Source of the DNA: Azorhizobium caulinodans ORS 571
Lineage (GTDB): Bacteria; Pseudomonadota; Alphaproteobacteria; Rhizobiales; Xanthobacteraceae
DNA: 64,000 nt
Assembly: GCF_000010525.1 (NCBI RefSeq)
Contig: NC_009937.1
Span: forward strand, 5,298,001 to 5,362,000
Direction: 5' to 3'
Shown: positions 49,883 to 59,192 of the stretch, piece by piece
How the letters are laid out: every line of letters starts with the position of its first letter
How positions within the stretch are numbered: the stretch's first letter is position 1
Made by a program: the position numbers and the translations under genes
The notes under the pieces: generated by a model
What the model was told of the DNA's origin: nothing
The model's input: only the letters and a program-made list of their open reading frames with translations
Database searches by the model: none

Positions 49883-50821
49883 TCAGCCCCAGGGGCCGCG
49901 CCGGGTGCCACCAGTATTGCCGCCCCACGGTCCCCGTGCCGGGGCAGCCCTGGCCGGCGCCGGGCGGTAGCCGCCCATCTGCCGGGCGAGATCCTCGAGC
50001 GCCGCGATGCGGTTTTCGGTGTTGGGGTGAGTGGAGAAGAGATTGTCCATCCGCGCCCCGGAGAGCGGGTTGATGATGAACATGTGCGCGGTGGCGGGGT
50101 TTGCCTCCGCCGCATAGTTAGGTACGGCATGGGCGCCGCCCGCGATCTTGGCGAGGGCTGAGGCAAGAGCCAGCGGCTGGCCGCAGATTTCCGCGCCGCC
50201 CCTGTCCGCCTCATATTCCCGCGAGCGGGAAATCGCCATCTGCACCACCATGGCCGCGATGGGCGCGAGGATGGCCATGAGGATGGCAGAGATGCCGCCG
50301 AAGGGATTGTTGCTCTCGCGATTGCCGCCGCCGAAGAACAGGCCGAAGTTCGCCAGCATGGAGATGGCGCCGGCGATGCTGGCGGTAATGGTCATGGTGA
50401 GCGTGTCGTGATGCTTCACATGCGCCAGCTCGTGCGCCATCACGCCCGCCACCTCGTCCGGGTTCAGGGTCTGCAGCAGGCCGGTGGTCGCCGCGACGGC
50501 GGCGTTCTGCGGATTGCGGCCGGTGGCGAAGGCGTTCGGCTGCGGATTGTCGATGATATAGACCTTGGGCATGGGCAGTTCGGCCCGGCGCGCCAGCTCC
50601 GCCACCATGGCGACGAACTCCGGCGCGGTGCGCATATCCACCTCGCGCGCGCCATACATGCCGAGCACTATCTTGTCGGCATACCAATAGCTGAACAGGT
50701 TCATGCCGGCGGCGACCAGCAGGGCGACCATCATGCCGCCTTTGCCGCCGATGGCGAAGCCCACCACCATGAAGAGCGCGGTCAGCCCCGCCAGAAGGAC
50801 GGCCGTGCGCATGTAGTTCAT
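49883..50821 (-). CDS. htpX: Membrane-bound zinc metalloprotease HtpX
   Basis: 312 residues from ATG 50821; the upstream frame to 51049 is Cys/Arg/Pro-rich and not family-like. Two N-terminal helices ([39 protein letters not shown]), the M48 zinc motif [14 protein letters not shown] with Glu in [13 protein letters not shown], and two further helices ([12 protein letters not shown] and [16 protein letters not shown]). It degrades misfolded membrane proteins. An unusual Gly/Arg/Pro tail ([18 protein letters not shown]) ends the protein. Confidence 0.95.
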   Translation of the reverse strand: MNYMRTAVLLAGLTALFMVVGFAIGGKGGMMVALLVAAGMNLFSYWYADKIVLGMYGAREVDMRTAPEFVAMVAELARRAELPMPKVYIIDNPQPNAFATGRNPQNAAVAATTGLLQTLNPDEVAGVMAHELAHVKHHDTLTMTITASIAGAISMLANFGLFFGGGNRESNNPFGGISAILMAILAPIAAMVVQMAISRSREYEADRGGAEICGQPLALASALAKIAGGAHAVPNYAAEANPATAHMFIINPLSGARMDNLFSTHPNTENRIAALEDLARQMGGYRPAPARAAPARGPWGGNTGGTRRGPWG

Positions 50822-50981
50822 GGGTTTCAGTTCTCCTTGTCCGGGCCGCTTTCCGCAGCCTCGTCCAAGACGTGGGCACGGGCGAAGGCTCGCGCAAGGG
50901 CAGGGGCGGAGCGGGAACATCGCCCGCGACGCGATTCGGACGTGCTGTGTTCTCCCTCTCGGCCCGCGCGCGGGGCCTCCT

Positions 50982-50996
50982 GTCCCGTTCCGGGAC
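50982..50996. repeat. GTCCCG-N3-CGGGAC palindrome, copy 1
   Basis: GTCCCG TTC CGGGAC, three bases after the acetyltransferase stop. The same arms recur at 51622-51636 upstream of nfuA with AAA in the centre. It may be a terminator stem without a T-run or a protein site. Confidence 0.4.
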
Positions 50997-50999
50997 GGA

Positions 51000-51515
51000 T
51001 CAGCGGGCGGGCGTTCCGGGCGGATCGAGGATGAGCTGGAGGAAGGCAAGGTCCAGCCAGCGGCCGAACTTCACGCCCACCTCCGGCAGATGGCCCACGG
51101 CCTTGAAGCCCAGTGCCGCGTGCAGCTTCAGGGAGGCCGCATTCTCGGCGTCGATGCCCGCCACCATCACATGCTTGCCCAGCGCGCGGGCACGGGCGAT
51201 CAGCGCCTCCATCAACGCCCGCCCGATGCCGCCGCCCCGGGCGTCCGCGCGCACATAGACGGAATGCTCCACCGTGTGACGGTAGCCATCGAACGCCCGC
51301 CAGTCGCCGAAGCTGGCATAGCCGAGCACGGCGCCCGCGCTGTCCACCGCCACCAGCACGGGATAGCCCGCCTCGGTCCGGGCCGTGAGCCAGGCGAGGC
51401 GGTTGTCGCGGTCCACCAGCGTCTCGTTCCAGATGGCGGTCGTGTGCGCCACCGCATCGTTATAGATGGCGAGAATGCCGTCGATGTCGGCGGCGGTGGC
51501 GTCGCGAATGTCCAT
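51000..51515 (-). CDS. GNAT N-acetyltransferase, phosphinothricin/methionine-sulfone type
   Basis: 171 residues. The full pattern of this subgroup is present: [29 protein letters not shown] at the N-terminus, [39 protein letters not shown] (acetyl-CoA loop GGGIGRAL; quoted here in overlapping parts), and [37 protein letters not shown]. Members acetylate phosphinothricin or methionine sulfoximine/sulfone. AGGAGAGG precedes the ATG and a promoter with a dyad lies upstream. Confidence 0.88.
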   Translation of the reverse strand: MDIRDATAADIDGILAIYNDAVAHTTAIWNETLVDRDNRLAWLTARTEAGYPVLVAVDSAGAVLGYASFGDWRAFDGYRHTVEHSVYVRADARGGGIGRALMEALIARARALGKHVMVAGIDAENAASLKLHAALGFKAVGHLPEVGVKFGRWLDLAFLQLILDPPGTPAR

Positions 51516-51527
51516 CGCCCTCTCCTG

Positions 51528-51568
51528 TTGTCCATTATCCTATAATGCGCGTCACCTAAAATGGACAA
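51528..51568 (-). promoter_or_regulatory. Promoter with flanking operator dyad for the GNAT gene
   Basis: On the minus strand TTGTCC (51568-51563), a 17-base spacer and TTATAG (51545-51540) make a sigma-70-type promoter 25 bases from the GNAT start. TTGTCCATT (51528-51536) and AATGGACAA (51560-51568) are perfect 9-base inverted arms, 32 bases centre to centre, covering the -35 box and the start-site region. This suggests control by a dimeric repressor. Confidence 0.5.
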
Positions 51569-51618
51569 GTCCGGCCGGGTCAGCGATTCGGTACCGATTC
51601 GTTCGCGGGATGTTCGGC

Positions 51619-51654
51619 CCTGTCCCGAAACGGGACGGGCCTTTCGGGAACAGG
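51619..51654. promoter_or_regulatory. Overlapping inverted repeats upstream of nfuA
   Basis: GTCCCG (51622-51627) pairs with CGGGAC (51631-51636). Alternatively CCTGTCCCGAAA (51619-51630) pairs with TTTCGGGAACAGG (51642-51654) with one bulge. The two structures exclude each other. They lie 72 bases before nfuA and could be a regulator site or an RNA switch; the first dyad also occurs at 50982. Confidence 0.35.
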
Positions 51655-51725
51655 CGTTGATGCTTATGTTGGGCGAGACGCGCGCGGCGGAAAGCCGCGC
51701 CACACATTGCTCAGGGACAGCGCCC

Positions 51726-52286
51726 ATGTTCATCCAGACCGAGGCGACGCCGAATCCGGCGACCCTCAAGTTCCTCCCCGGCCGCACCGTGCTTGGTGAC
51801 GGCACGCTCGAAGCACGCTCGCCGGCAGAAGCCGGCCGCTCCCCGCTCGTCCAGCGCCTGTTCGAGGTGAAGGGCGTTGGCGGTGTTTTCCTTGGCTCGG
51901 ATTTCGTCACCGTGACCAAGACCGACGGCGACTGGGCGCACATGAAGCCCGCCATCCTAGGCGCCATCATGGAGCACTTCATGTCCGGCGCGCCTGTCCT
52001 CGCGGACGGCGTCGCGGCAGATCAGGAGGATGGCGAGGAGTTCTTCAATGAGGCGGACGAGGAGATCGTCGGCACTATCAAGGAGCTGATCGAGACCCGC
52101 GTGCGTCCGGCGGTGGCCGCCGATGGCGGCGACATCACCTTCCGCGGCTTCCGCGAGGGCGTGGTCTATCTCAACATGAAGGGCTCGTGCTCCGGCTGCC
52201 CGTCCTCGACGGCGACGCTGAAGAACGGCATCGAGAACCTGCTGCGCCACTTCGTTCCCGAGGTGAACGAGGTGCGCCCGGTCTGA
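51726..52286 (+). CDS. nfuA: NifU-like Fe-S scaffold/carrier protein
   Basis: 186 residues from ATG 51726. The N-terminal Nfu_N domain opens FIQTEATPNPATLKFLPGR; the C-terminal NifU domain (about 110-186) has the cluster-binding pair in GSCSGCPSS (Cys-x2-Cys). It carries [4Fe-4S] clusters to target enzymes; QueG in this window is one class of client. This short, alphaproteobacterial/mitochondrial NFU1 type lacks the degenerate A-type domain of E. coli NfuA. A hairpin follows. Confidence 0.94.
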   Translation: MFIQTEATPNPATLKFLPGRTVLGDGTLEARSPAEAGRSPLVQRLFEVKGVGGVFLGSDFVTVTKTDGDWAHMKPAILGAIMEHFMSGAPVLADGVAADQEDGEEFFNEADEEIVGTIKELIETRVRPAVAADGGDITFRGFREGVVYLNMKGSCSGCPSSTATLKNGIENLLRHFVPEVNEVRPV

Positions 52287-52310
52287 TCCGGGCGCGCGTC
52301 GCGGCTTCAC

Positions 52311-52335
52311 CTGCCCGAGGGGCCGCCTCGGGCAG
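52311..52335 (+). terminator. Hairpin after nfuA, probable terminator
   Basis: CTGCCCGAGG (52311-52320) pairs perfectly with CCTCGGGCAG (52326-52335) around a 5-base loop; the following sequence has only a short CCCTTTC. Confidence 0.55.
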
Positions 52336-52434
52336 GGCCTCCCTTTCACAGCTTTTGCGGGGGTTTGCCTCCGATCCCCTTCCGTCAGCGCCGGTTTCGG
52401 TCAATCGTGGCTGCGGGGAGCCCGTCCACGATCC

Positions 52435-53118
52435 ATGTTCGTACTTGCGCTTGATACTGCCTTGGCCGCCTGTTCGGTCGCCGTGCTCGACGTCGAGGCT
52501 GATGCCATCGTCGCCGGCGACTCGCTACTCATGGAGCGCGGCCATGCAGAGGCGCTCATCCCCATCGTCGAACAGGTGATGCGCGACGCGCAGGTGGATT
52601 TCCGCGCGCTCTGGCGCGTGGCGGTCACCATGGGGCCGGGCAGCTTCACCGGCCTGCGCGTCGGCCTTTCCGCCGCGCGCGGCTTCGGTCTCGTCGCCGG
52701 CTGTCCGGTGGTGGGCGTGACCACACTGTCGGCGCTGGCCGCGCCCTATCTGGCGCTGGACGACACGCTGCCCGTGGTCTCGGCCATCGATGCGCGGCAC
52801 GGGCATGTCTATATGCAGATGTTCGGCGCCGGCGGGCGCACGCTGATCGCCCCGCGCATCGCGGCGGTGAAGGATGCGGCCCGCTCCGTCGCCATCGGCC
52901 CCGTGCGGCTGGTGGGCTCGGGCGCGGCGCTGGTGGCGGAGCTGTGGCCGCCGAAGGAAGAATTGCCCACGGTCGTGGAGACGCAGGTGGCGCCCGACGT
53001 CGCGTGGGTGGCGCGGCTTGGCGCCGTTGCCGATCCCGCCCGTGCGGAACCGCGGCCGCTCTATCTGCGCCCGCCCGATGCCAAGCCGCAGGACGCGGCC
53101 CGCATCGCCCGGCGATGA
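52435..53118 (+). CDS. tsaB: tRNA threonylcarbamoyladenosine biosynthesis protein TsaB
   Basis: 227 residues. ASKHA-fold paralogue of TsaD: LALDTALAACSVAVL at the N-terminus, RGHAEALIPIVEQVM, VTMGPGSFTGLRVGLSAARGFGL and AIDARHGHVYMQMF. It partners TsaD and TsaE to make t6A37 in tRNA. The next gene overlaps it by four bases (ATGA), the widespread tsaB-rimI pair. Confidence 0.96.
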   Translation: MFVLALDTALAACSVAVLDVEADAIVAGDSLLMERGHAEALIPIVEQVMRDAQVDFRALWRVAVTMGPGSFTGLRVGLSAARGFGLVAGCPVVGVTTLSALAAPYLALDDTLPVVSAIDARHGHVYMQMFGAGGRTLIAPRIAAVKDAARSVAIGPVRLVGSGAALVAELWPPKEELPTVVETQVAPDVAWVARLGAVADPARAEPRPLYLRPPDAKPQDAARIARR

Positions 53119-53597
53119 GCCTCGTCTCCCGCTTCTTTTCCACGCCCAAGCCGGATATCCGCGACGCCACCCTCGCGGATGCGGCGGATCTCGCGCGGCT
53201 GCACGCCACCGCCTTCCATCGCGGCTGGTCGGGGCAGGAGTTCGAGCGGCTGCTGTCCGAGCGGGCGGGGGTCGGGCATGTGGTGACGGCGGGGCCGGGT
53301 GGACGGCTGCTGGGCTTCGTGCTCTCCCACGCCGTGCCGCCGGAATCCGAAATCCTTTCCATCGTCATGGATCGCGCAAGCCGGGGCAGGGGGCTCGGTG
53401 CCCGGCTGCTCGGGCATCACCTCGGCCGGCTCGCCGCGCGCGGCGTCACCGCCTCCTTCCTGGAAGTGGAAGCCGGGAATGCGCCGGCCATCGCCCTTTA
53501 TCGCCGCACCGGCTATGGCGAGGTCGGCCGGCGGAAAGGGTATTACGAGGGCCCCGACGGGCGCACCGACGCCCTCGTGATGCGCCGCGACTTCTGA
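53115..53597 (+). CDS. rimI: Ribosomal-protein S18 alanine N-acetyltransferase RimI-like
   Basis: 160 residues from ATG 53115, overlapping the tsaB stop by four bases; longer frames lie inside tsaB. GNAT core: IRDATLADAADLARLHATAFHRGWSGQEFERLL, acetyl-CoA loop SRGRGLGARLLG, and EVEAGNAPAIALYRRTGYGEVGRRKGYY, the RimI pattern. It acetylates the N-terminus of S18 or a related target. Coupled to tsaB, as in most proteobacteria. Confidence 0.92.
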   Translation: MSLVSRFFSTPKPDIRDATLADAADLARLHATAFHRGWSGQEFERLLSERAGVGHVVTAGPGGRLLGFVLSHAVPPESEILSIVMDRASRGRGLGARLLGHHLGRLAARGVTASFLEVEAGNAPAIALYRRTGYGEVGRRKGYYEGPDGRTDALVMRRDF

Positions 53598-53690
53598 TCG
53601 CGCTCCTCCGCTCTGCCGCGCCGCACATCACCTCGACGCCTGTCCTTCGAACAGCCCACGCGCGACCCTCTCGCGGCTGCAAGCCAGTCC

Positions 53691-53716
53691 ATGCTGCACA
53701 ATGCTGCATTGCAGCA
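53691..53716. promoter_or_regulatory. Helically phased TGCTGCA half-sites upstream of dhaKL
   Basis: ATGCTGCA occurs at 53691 and again at 53701, one helical turn apart, and TGCAGCA at 53710-53716 is the inverted half-site, so 53702-53716 is a perfect dyad with a single central base. It lies 145 bases upstream of the kinase gene and looks like a repressor site of the LacI/DeoR size. Confidence 0.45.
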
Positions 53717-53861
53717 ACGCGCAGCACTTGCCCCTCTCCGTGCCGAAGGGTTTACTCCCAAACGCTTGTGCCGCCAGCGCTTTCCCAAGCGTCGCTGGAC
53801 CGATGTGCAGGCCGACCCCGCCTCACGCGGTGCCGATGCAAAAGCCCCCGAGGACACGCCC

Positions 53862-55523
53862 ATGAAGCATTTCTTCAATCGCCGCGAGAGCATCGTCACC
53901 GAGGCGCTCGACGGCCTCCTGCGCACCGCCGGGCCGGGAAAGCTGGCGCGGCTGGACGCCTATCCCGGCATCAAGGTGATCGTCCGTGCCGACTGGGACA
54001 AGGCGAAGGTCGCGGTCATCTCCGGCGGTGGGGCGGGCCACGAGCCCTCCCACGCCGGCTTCGTCGGCCGGGGCATGCTCACCGCCGCAGTGTCCGGCGA
54101 GATCTTTGCCTCCCCGAGCGTGGAAGCGGTGCTGACCGCCATACGGGCCGTCACCGGAGAGCCCGGCTGCCTGCTGGTGGTGAAGAATTACACCGGCGAC
54201 CGGCTCAATTTCGGCCTCGCGGCAGAGAAAGCCCGGGTCGAGGGCTTCAAGGTGGAAATGGTGATCGTCGGTGACGACATCGCTTTGCCGGACATCGCCC
54301 AGCCCCGGGGCGTCGCCGGCACGCTGTTCGTGCACAAGATCGCCGGCCATGCGGCCGAGAGCGGCGCGAGCCTCGCCGAAGTGACTGCCACCGCGCAGGC
54401 GGCGGCACGGGACATCGTTTCGCTGGGCATGTCGCTCTCCACCTGCTCCATCCCCGGCCAGGCCCATGAAGAGCGGCTGGGCGAAGCAGAAGCGGAACTC
54501 GGGCTCGGCATCCATGGCGAGCCGGGCGTCGAGCGCATCGCGGTCCAGTCCGCCGATGCGCTGATCGCCACCATGACCGAGCGGCTGGCCGCCCGCCTCG
54601 ATGTCGCCGCGCCCCATGCGTTGCTGATCAATAATCTCGGGGCCGTGCCGCCGCTGGAGATGAGCCTCATTGCTGATGCGGTGCTCACCTCTCCCCTCGC
54701 CCATCACGTGAAGCTGGTCATCGGCCCCCGCGCCCTCATGACTGCGCTGAACATGAACGGCTTTTCGCTCTCGCTCATCAAGCTCGATGCCGCACGCGAG
54801 GCGGCCCTGCGCGCTCCGGTGGAACCGACCTCATGGGTCGAGCCCGTGGAGACACATGACATCGTTGTTCTGCCAGCGCCGAAGGGAGCGGACGACGCAC
54901 AGGCCGCGAGCGCCAGCAGCAATGCCACGGTGGAACGCGTCCTCGGCGCCGTCTGCGCCCATCTCGCCGCTCAGGAAGCGGAATTGAACCGGCTCGATGC
55001 CCGCATCGGCGACGGCGACACCGGCACCACCTTCGCCACCGCCGCACGCGCCGTCTCTGCCCGCATTCCGCATCTGCCACAGGCGGACCTTTCGGCCACC
55101 TTCGCGGAGATCGGCCACATCCTCGGCACCGACATGGGCGGCTCCAGCGGCGTCCTGATGTCCATCTTCTTCACCGCCGCCGCCAAAGCGCTGGGGGAGG
55201 GGAGCGATGTGCCCACGGCGCTGCGGGCCGGGCTGGAGCGCGTGACCTTCTATGGCGGAGCGACACCCGGCGCCCGCACGCTGGTGGACGCGTTGGAACC
55301 GGGCCTGCGCGCGCTCGGATCGGATGGTATTGCCGCAGCCGCCCGCGCGGCACGCGCCGGAGCAGACGCCACCGCCGGCATGGCGAAGGCGAGAGCGGGG
55401 CGGGCCGCGTATCTCTCGTCGCAGGATCTCACTGGCCTGCCCGACCCGGGCGCCGTCGCCGTCGCCGGCATCTTCGAGGTTGTGGCCGCGGAGTGGGCTG
55501 ATGGCGTGAGCAAGGCGTCCTGA
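53862..55523 (+). CDS. ATP-dependent dihydroxyacetone kinase, fused DhaK-DhaL
   Basis: 553 residues from ATG 53862. The N-terminal DhaK domain (1-330) has GGGAGHEPSHAGFVGRGML and the substrate-binding His in GIHGEPGVERI; a linker rich in Ala/Ser (about 335-370) leads to the DhaL ATP-binding domain with GDGDTGTTF and GTDMGGSSGVLMSIFF. The single-chain form uses ATP, like the Citrobacter enzyme, not the PTS. It phosphorylates dihydroxyacetone or another triose/ketose. Isolated gene with its own terminator and a possible operator upstream. Confidence 0.93.
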   Translation: MKHFFNRRESIVTEALDGLLRTAGPGKLARLDAYPGIKVIVRADWDKAKVAVISGGGAGHEPSHAGFVGRGMLTAAVSGEIFASPSVEAVLTAIRAVTGEPGCLLVVKNYTGDRLNFGLAAEKARVEGFKVEMVIVGDDIALPDIAQPRGVAGTLFVHKIAGHAAESGASLAEVTATAQAAARDIVSLGMSLSTCSIPGQAHEERLGEAEAELGLGIHGEPGVERIAVQSADALIATMTERLAARLDVAAPHALLINNLGAVPPLEMSLIADAVLTSPLAHHVKLVIGPRALMTALNMNGFSLSLIKLDAAREAALRAPVEPTSWVEPVETHDIVVLPAPKGADDAQAASASSNATVERVLGAVCAHLAAQEAELNRLDARIGDGDTGTTFATAARAVSARIPHLPQADLSATFAEIGHILGTDMGGSSGVLMSIFFTAAAKALGEGSDVPTALRAGLERVTFYGGATPGARTLVDALEPGLRALGSDGIAAAARAARAGADATAGMAKARAGRAAYLSSQDLTGLPDPGAVAVAGIFEVVAAEWADGVSKAS

Positions 55524-55655
55524 ACGGATCTCCAGCGATAGAAACAACCTATAGATGCAAAATTCCGCCGGACACCTCTGAAAAATCGAACCCCATAAAT
55601 CGCTCGTAGCGGCAATTCTTATGGTGGGACGATAGTTTCTCTATCGGAAACCAAA

Positions 55656-55703
55656 CGCCCGCCAGCAGCCTTCCTAGGGCATCTGGCGGGCGCTCCGTTT
55701 TTT
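55656..55703 (+). terminator. Rho-independent terminator after dhaKL
   Basis: CGCCCGCCAG (55656-55665) pairs perfectly with CTGGCGGGCG (55683-55692) around a 17-base loop; TTTTTT follows at 55698-55703. Confidence 0.82.
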
Positions 55704-55769
55704 CGCCGCACCGCGGCACAGCCGTTTTTCGATCAGCGCGCGAAATCCCGCACGGCCCCCACAAGATCG

Positions 55770-57743
55770 TCAGGATTCGTCACGGGAAGGGAGCAGCGCT
55801 CTGCCACGCAGATGAATGCCGCGCCGTCCGGCGGCGCACTCTGCGCTTGGGCGCGGGCCAGGCTGCCCTTTCTCAGGGCGGCCCCATCGGCAGCGCGGGC
55901 CACCACCCGCGTCAGGAAGGGCAGTCGGAGCGCGGCGGTCGCGAACGCTTCGCGCTCCGACTGCCACGATCTCCGCCAGACGCAGGCGGGTGTCGAGCGC
56001 ATTGAGGAGGCTCGGGTGGGCGAGGGGATTCTGCGCCGCAGCGCCCGTGAGCGCACCGATGAGCCGATCGGCCCGCGCGCGCAGACCGTCCTGCCCCGTG
56101 AGCGCGGCGAGGCGGATGAGGGCATCCGCTGCCACCGAATTGTAGTTGGGCAGTGCCTCGTCGAGCGACGAGAGCGGTCGCATCACGAGGGCCGGCGCAT
56201 CGGCGGCAGTGAGGAAATAGGCGCCCGACTGCGGATCGAGATAGTCCGCCTCCAGCCGGTTCAGGAAATCCTCCGCATGAGCGAGCGGGGCCTCATCCCC
56301 CGCTGCCTCATGCAGCGCAATGCCGGCACGGGCCATGGCGGCAAGGTCCGACGCCAGACCGGGCAGCACGAGACGCCCCTCCCGATAAGAATGGCCAAGG
56401 CGGCCGTCCTTCACCATCAGGCGCACCACCGCGTCGAAGGCCGTTGCGGCAAGATCGACCCATTCCGGCTCATCGAGCAGCGCGCCGGCGCGAGCGAGGG
56501 CGGCGATCATCAGGCCATTCCAGTCCGCCAGCACCTTGTCGTCGAGGCCCGGCCGCACCCGCTGCGCGCGGGCCGCCAGCAGCTTCTCCTTCATCGGCCG
56601 GAGGCGGGCTTCCTCCACCATGCTCACATCGCCGAAGCTGGTGCGATTGAGAATGGTTTGGCCTTCCCAATTGCCCTCGTCCGTCACGTCATAGAAAGCG
56701 GCGAATTCGGCGGCATCCTCCTTGCCAAGTACGGCGACGATCTCGTCCGCCGTCCAGACATAGAACTTGCCCTCATGGCCTTCGCTGTCGGCATCGAGGC
56801 TGGCGGCAAAGGCGCCGTCGGCCGTCACCATCTCCCGCTTCAGCCAGCTCACGGTCTCGCGGGCCCGCAGGAGGAAGAGTTCGTCGCCCGTCTCCTGATA
56901 GGCGAGGGCGAGCAGTTCCAGAAGTTGCGCATTGTCATAGAGCATCTTCTCGAAATGTGGCACGAGCCAACGCTCATCGACGCTGTAGCGCGAGAAGCCG
57001 CCGCCCACATGGTCATAGATGCCGCCCTCGCACATGCGGTTGAGCGTGAAGGCCACGACGGCCTTGAGCTGAGGATCCCCCGTGCGGTCCCCCGCGCGCC
57101 ACAGCAGCTCCAGCAGCCCCGCCTGCGGAAACTTGGGCGCGCCCCGCAGGCCGCCATGGGCGCGATCGAACAGGCCGGCAATCTGCTGCGCCGCCTTGTC
57201 GAGATCCGCGAGCGTCAGGGCGACGCCGCCCGCCGGCTTCGCCGCCGCCGCGAGGCGGGAGAGGATGGCATCGGTATTGTGCGCGACCTTCTCCGGCGTC
57301 TCGCGATAAGCCTGCGAGACCTGCCACAGCACATCCTTGAATCCGGGCCGGCCATAGCTTGCGGTCTTCGGAAAATAGGTGCCGCCCCAGAAGGGCGCGC
57401 CGTCCGCATTGAGGAACATGGTCAGCGGCCAGCCGCCCTGCTCGCCCAGTTCATGCAGCGCGTTCATGTAGATCTGGTCGACGTCGGGCCGCTCCTCCCG
57501 ATCCACCTTGATGTTCACGAACAGAGCGTTCATGAGGTCCGCCGTCTCGGCATCCTCGAAGCTCTCGTGGGCCATGACATGGCACCAGTGGCACGCGGCG
57601 TAGCCGACGGAGAGCAGCACAGGGCGACCGCTTCGCTTGGCCTCCGCCAACGCTTCCGGTCCCCAGGGCCACCAATGGACCGGATTGTCCTTATGCTGGA
57701 GCAGGTAGGGGCTGGTCTCGGCCCCGAGGCGGTTTTCGCTCAT
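55770..57743 (-). CDS. DUF255 thioredoxin-domain protein (YyaL/spermatogenesis-associated 20-like), 3' end frameshifted
   Basis: 657 residues from ATG 57743 to the in-frame stop; the ATG at 57746 is an alternative. N-terminal thioredoxin-like domain ([25 protein letters not shown], redox pair in [14 protein letters not shown]), then an alpha/alpha toroid ([33 protein letters not shown] in parts, [16 protein letters not shown]). Homology runs to LRLAEIV, after which the frame becomes Arg/Pro-rich. The -1-shifted frame down to 55733 reads [22 protein letters not shown] and ends [23 protein letters not shown], the normal C-terminus. So a one-base shift lies near 55955-55970, at a perfect hairpin. 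True extent if corrected: 55733-57743. Confidence 0.85.
   Translation of the reverse strand: MSENRLGAETSPYLLQHKDNPVHWWPWGPEALAEAKRSGRPVLLSVGYAACHWCHVMAHESFEDAETADLMNALFVNIKVDREERPDVDQIYMNALHELGEQGGWPLTMFLNADGAPFWGGTYFPKTASYGRPGFKDVLWQVSQAYRETPEKVAHNTDAILSRLAAAAKPAGGVALTLADLDKAAQQIAGLFDRAHGGLRGAPKFPQAGLLELLWRAGDRTGDPQLKAVVAFTLNRMCEGGIYDHVGGGFSRYSVDERWLVPHFEKMLYDNAQLLELLALAYQETGDELFLLRARETVSWLKREMVTADGAFAASLDADSEGHEGKFYVWTADEIVAVLGKEDAAEFAAFYDVTDEGNWEGQTILNRTSFGDVSMVEEARLRPMKEKLLAARAQRVRPGLDDKVLADWNGLMIAALARAGALLDEPEWVDLAATAFDAVVRLMVKDGRLGHSYREGRLVLPGLASDLAAMARAGIALHEAAGDEAPLAHAEDFLNRLEADYLDPQSGAYFLTAADAPALVMRPLSSLDEALPNYNSVAADALIRLAALTGQDGLRARADRLIGALTGAAAQNPLAHPSLLNALDTRLRLAEIVAVGARSVRDRRAPTALPDAGGGPRCRWGRPEKGQPGPRPSAECAAGRRGIHLRGRALLPSRDES
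55920..55965. repeat. Perfect 14-bp inverted repeat at the DUF255 frameshift
   Basis: GGCAGTCGGAGCGC (55920-55933) is the exact reverse complement of 55952-55965, with an 18-base loop. The frame change in the gene falls in or next to the right-hand arm. Confidence 0.8.
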
Positions 57744-57786
57744 CATCCGGCTCCGTTCTGTCGATCTCAAAGGTGAGGCATTCGCG

Positions 57787-59094
57787 ATGACGCGTTCATC
57801 GGACACCATCTTCGCCCTGTCCAGCGGACGCGTGCCCTCGGGCGTTGCGGTCGTGCGCGCTTCCGGGCCTCGCGCGCGGGAAGCGGGTCTCGCCCTGGCC
57901 GGCCTGGTTCCGCCGCCCCGTGTTGCCCGCTATGTGGCCCTGCGCGAACCCGGCACCGGCGACCTGCTCGACCGAGGTCTCATCCTCTTCTTCCCGGGCC
58001 CGCGCAGCGCCACCGGTGAGGACACGCTGGAACTGCACCTGCATGGCGGGCCTGCCGTCGTGACTGCCGTTCTGCGAACGCTGGTGAAGCTGCCGGGGTT
58101 CCGGCCCGCGGCCGCCGGTGAGTTCACTCGCCGCGCCCATGCCAATGGCAAGATGGACCTCGCCGAAGTGGAGGGGCTCGCCGACCTCATCGTGGCGGAG
58201 AGCGAGGCGCAGCGCCGGCAGGCTCTGGCCCAGTCCTCCGGTGCCCTGTCCCGCGCCGTGGCAGGCTGGCGCGAACGCCTTATCCGCGCGCTTGCGCTGG
58301 TGGAAGCCACCATCGACTTCTCGGACGAGGGCGATGTGCCGGATGACCTCACCGGCCCTGCGCGCGCCGAGGCCGCAGCCCTTTGCACGGAGCTCACCAC
58401 GGCGCTCGCCGACGCGGATCGGGGTGAGCGGGTGCGCGACGGCTTCATCATCGCCATCGCCGGCCCGCCCAACGCGGGCAAGTCCACCTTGCTGAACCGC
58501 CTGGCGGGGCGGGAGGCGGCCATCGTTTCGCCCGTGCCTGGCACCACGCGGGACGTGCTGGAGGTGCATCTGCATCTTGCCGGGCAGGCGGTCACGCTGG
58601 TGGACACGGCCGGCCTGCGGGAGACCGACGATCTGGTGGAAGCGGAGGGCGTCCGCCGCGCCCGCGTCCGCGCCGAGGGTTCTGATCTCGTCCTCTGGCT
58701 GTCCGATGATGGCACGGCGCCGCCCACCGACATGCCAGCGCCGCTGCGCGTGCGCACCAAAGCGGATGTGACTGGCGCAGAAGGGGAGGAAGATGAAATC
58801 GTCATCTCTGCTCAGACGGGCGCCGGCATAAACACCCTCATCGCCGAGATGGAACGCCGCCTCGGCGAGATGGGTGGAGGCGAGCCAGCGTTGGTGACGC
58901 GAGAGCGGCAGCGCCACGCCCTCTCCGACGCGCTCTACGAACTCGACGCTGCCCTCGCGATCCAGACCCACGACGAAGACCTCATGGCCGAGCACCTGCG
59001 TCTCGCGGCTCGCGCTCTCGATCAGGTGGTCGGGCGGGTGGATGTGGAGGACGTTCTGGAGTCCCTCTTCCGCACGTTCTGCATCGGAAAGTGA
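57787..59094 (+). CDS. mnmE: tRNA uridine-5-carboxymethylaminomethyl(34) synthesis GTPase MnmE
   Basis: 435 residues. N-terminal formyl-THF domain ([19 protein letters not shown]), helical domain ([21 protein letters not shown]), G domain with G1 [14 protein letters not shown] and G3 DTAGLRE, and the C-terminal catalytic FCIGK cysteine motif. With MnmG it installs cmnm5/nm5 at U34 of tRNAs. Its start is 43 bases from the divergent DUF255 gene; two parS sites follow its stop directly. Confidence 0.97.
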   Translation: MTRSSDTIFALSSGRVPSGVAVVRASGPRAREAGLALAGLVPPPRVARYVALREPGTGDLLDRGLILFFPGPRSATGEDTLELHLHGGPAVVTAVLRTLVKLPGFRPAAAGEFTRRAHANGKMDLAEVEGLADLIVAESEAQRRQALAQSSGALSRAVAGWRERLIRALALVEATIDFSDEGDVPDDLTGPARAEAAALCTELTTALADADRGERVRDGFIIAIAGPPNAGKSTLLNRLAGREAAIVSPVPGTTRDVLEVHLHLAGQAVTLVDTAGLRETDDLVEAEGVRRARVRAEGSDLVLWLSDDGTAPPTDMPAPLRVRTKADVTGAEGEEDEIVISAQTGAGINTLIAEMERRLGEMGGGEPALVTRERQRHALSDALYELDAALAIQTHDEDLMAEHLRLAARALDQVVGRVDVEDVLESLFRTFCIGK

Positions 59095-59098
59095 CCCT

Positions 59099-59114
59099 TG
59101 TTTCACGTGAAACA
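59099..59114. promoter_or_regulatory. parS centromere site 1
   Basis: A perfect 16-base palindrome TGTTTCACGTGAAACA, identical to the alphaproteobacterial parS consensus, five bases after the mnmE stop. ParB dimers nucleate here and spread, loading SMC and interacting with ParA. Confidence 0.95.
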
Positions 59115-59145
59115 ACAGCGGAGGGCCGGCGCTTTCGGCCGGATC

Positions 59146-59161
59146 TGTTTCACGTGAAACA
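59146..59161. promoter_or_regulatory. parS centromere site 2
   Basis: A second perfect TGTTTCACGTGAAACA, 47 bases from the first, start to start, in the mnmE-mnmG gap. Between the two is a GC-rich stretch able to form a short hairpin. Confidence 0.95.
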
Positions 59162-59192
59162 CACGTCACGGCACCTCTGCGTTTCATCCACC

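Noticed and set aside
54690-54720. Partial parS-like string ATCACGTGAAG in dhaKL
   Set aside because: It shares only the central CACGTGA and lacks the inverted GTTT/AAAC arms.
59115-59145. Terminator between the two parS sites
   Set aside because: Only a 5-bp stem can be drawn and no T-run follows; the stretch is better left as spacer.
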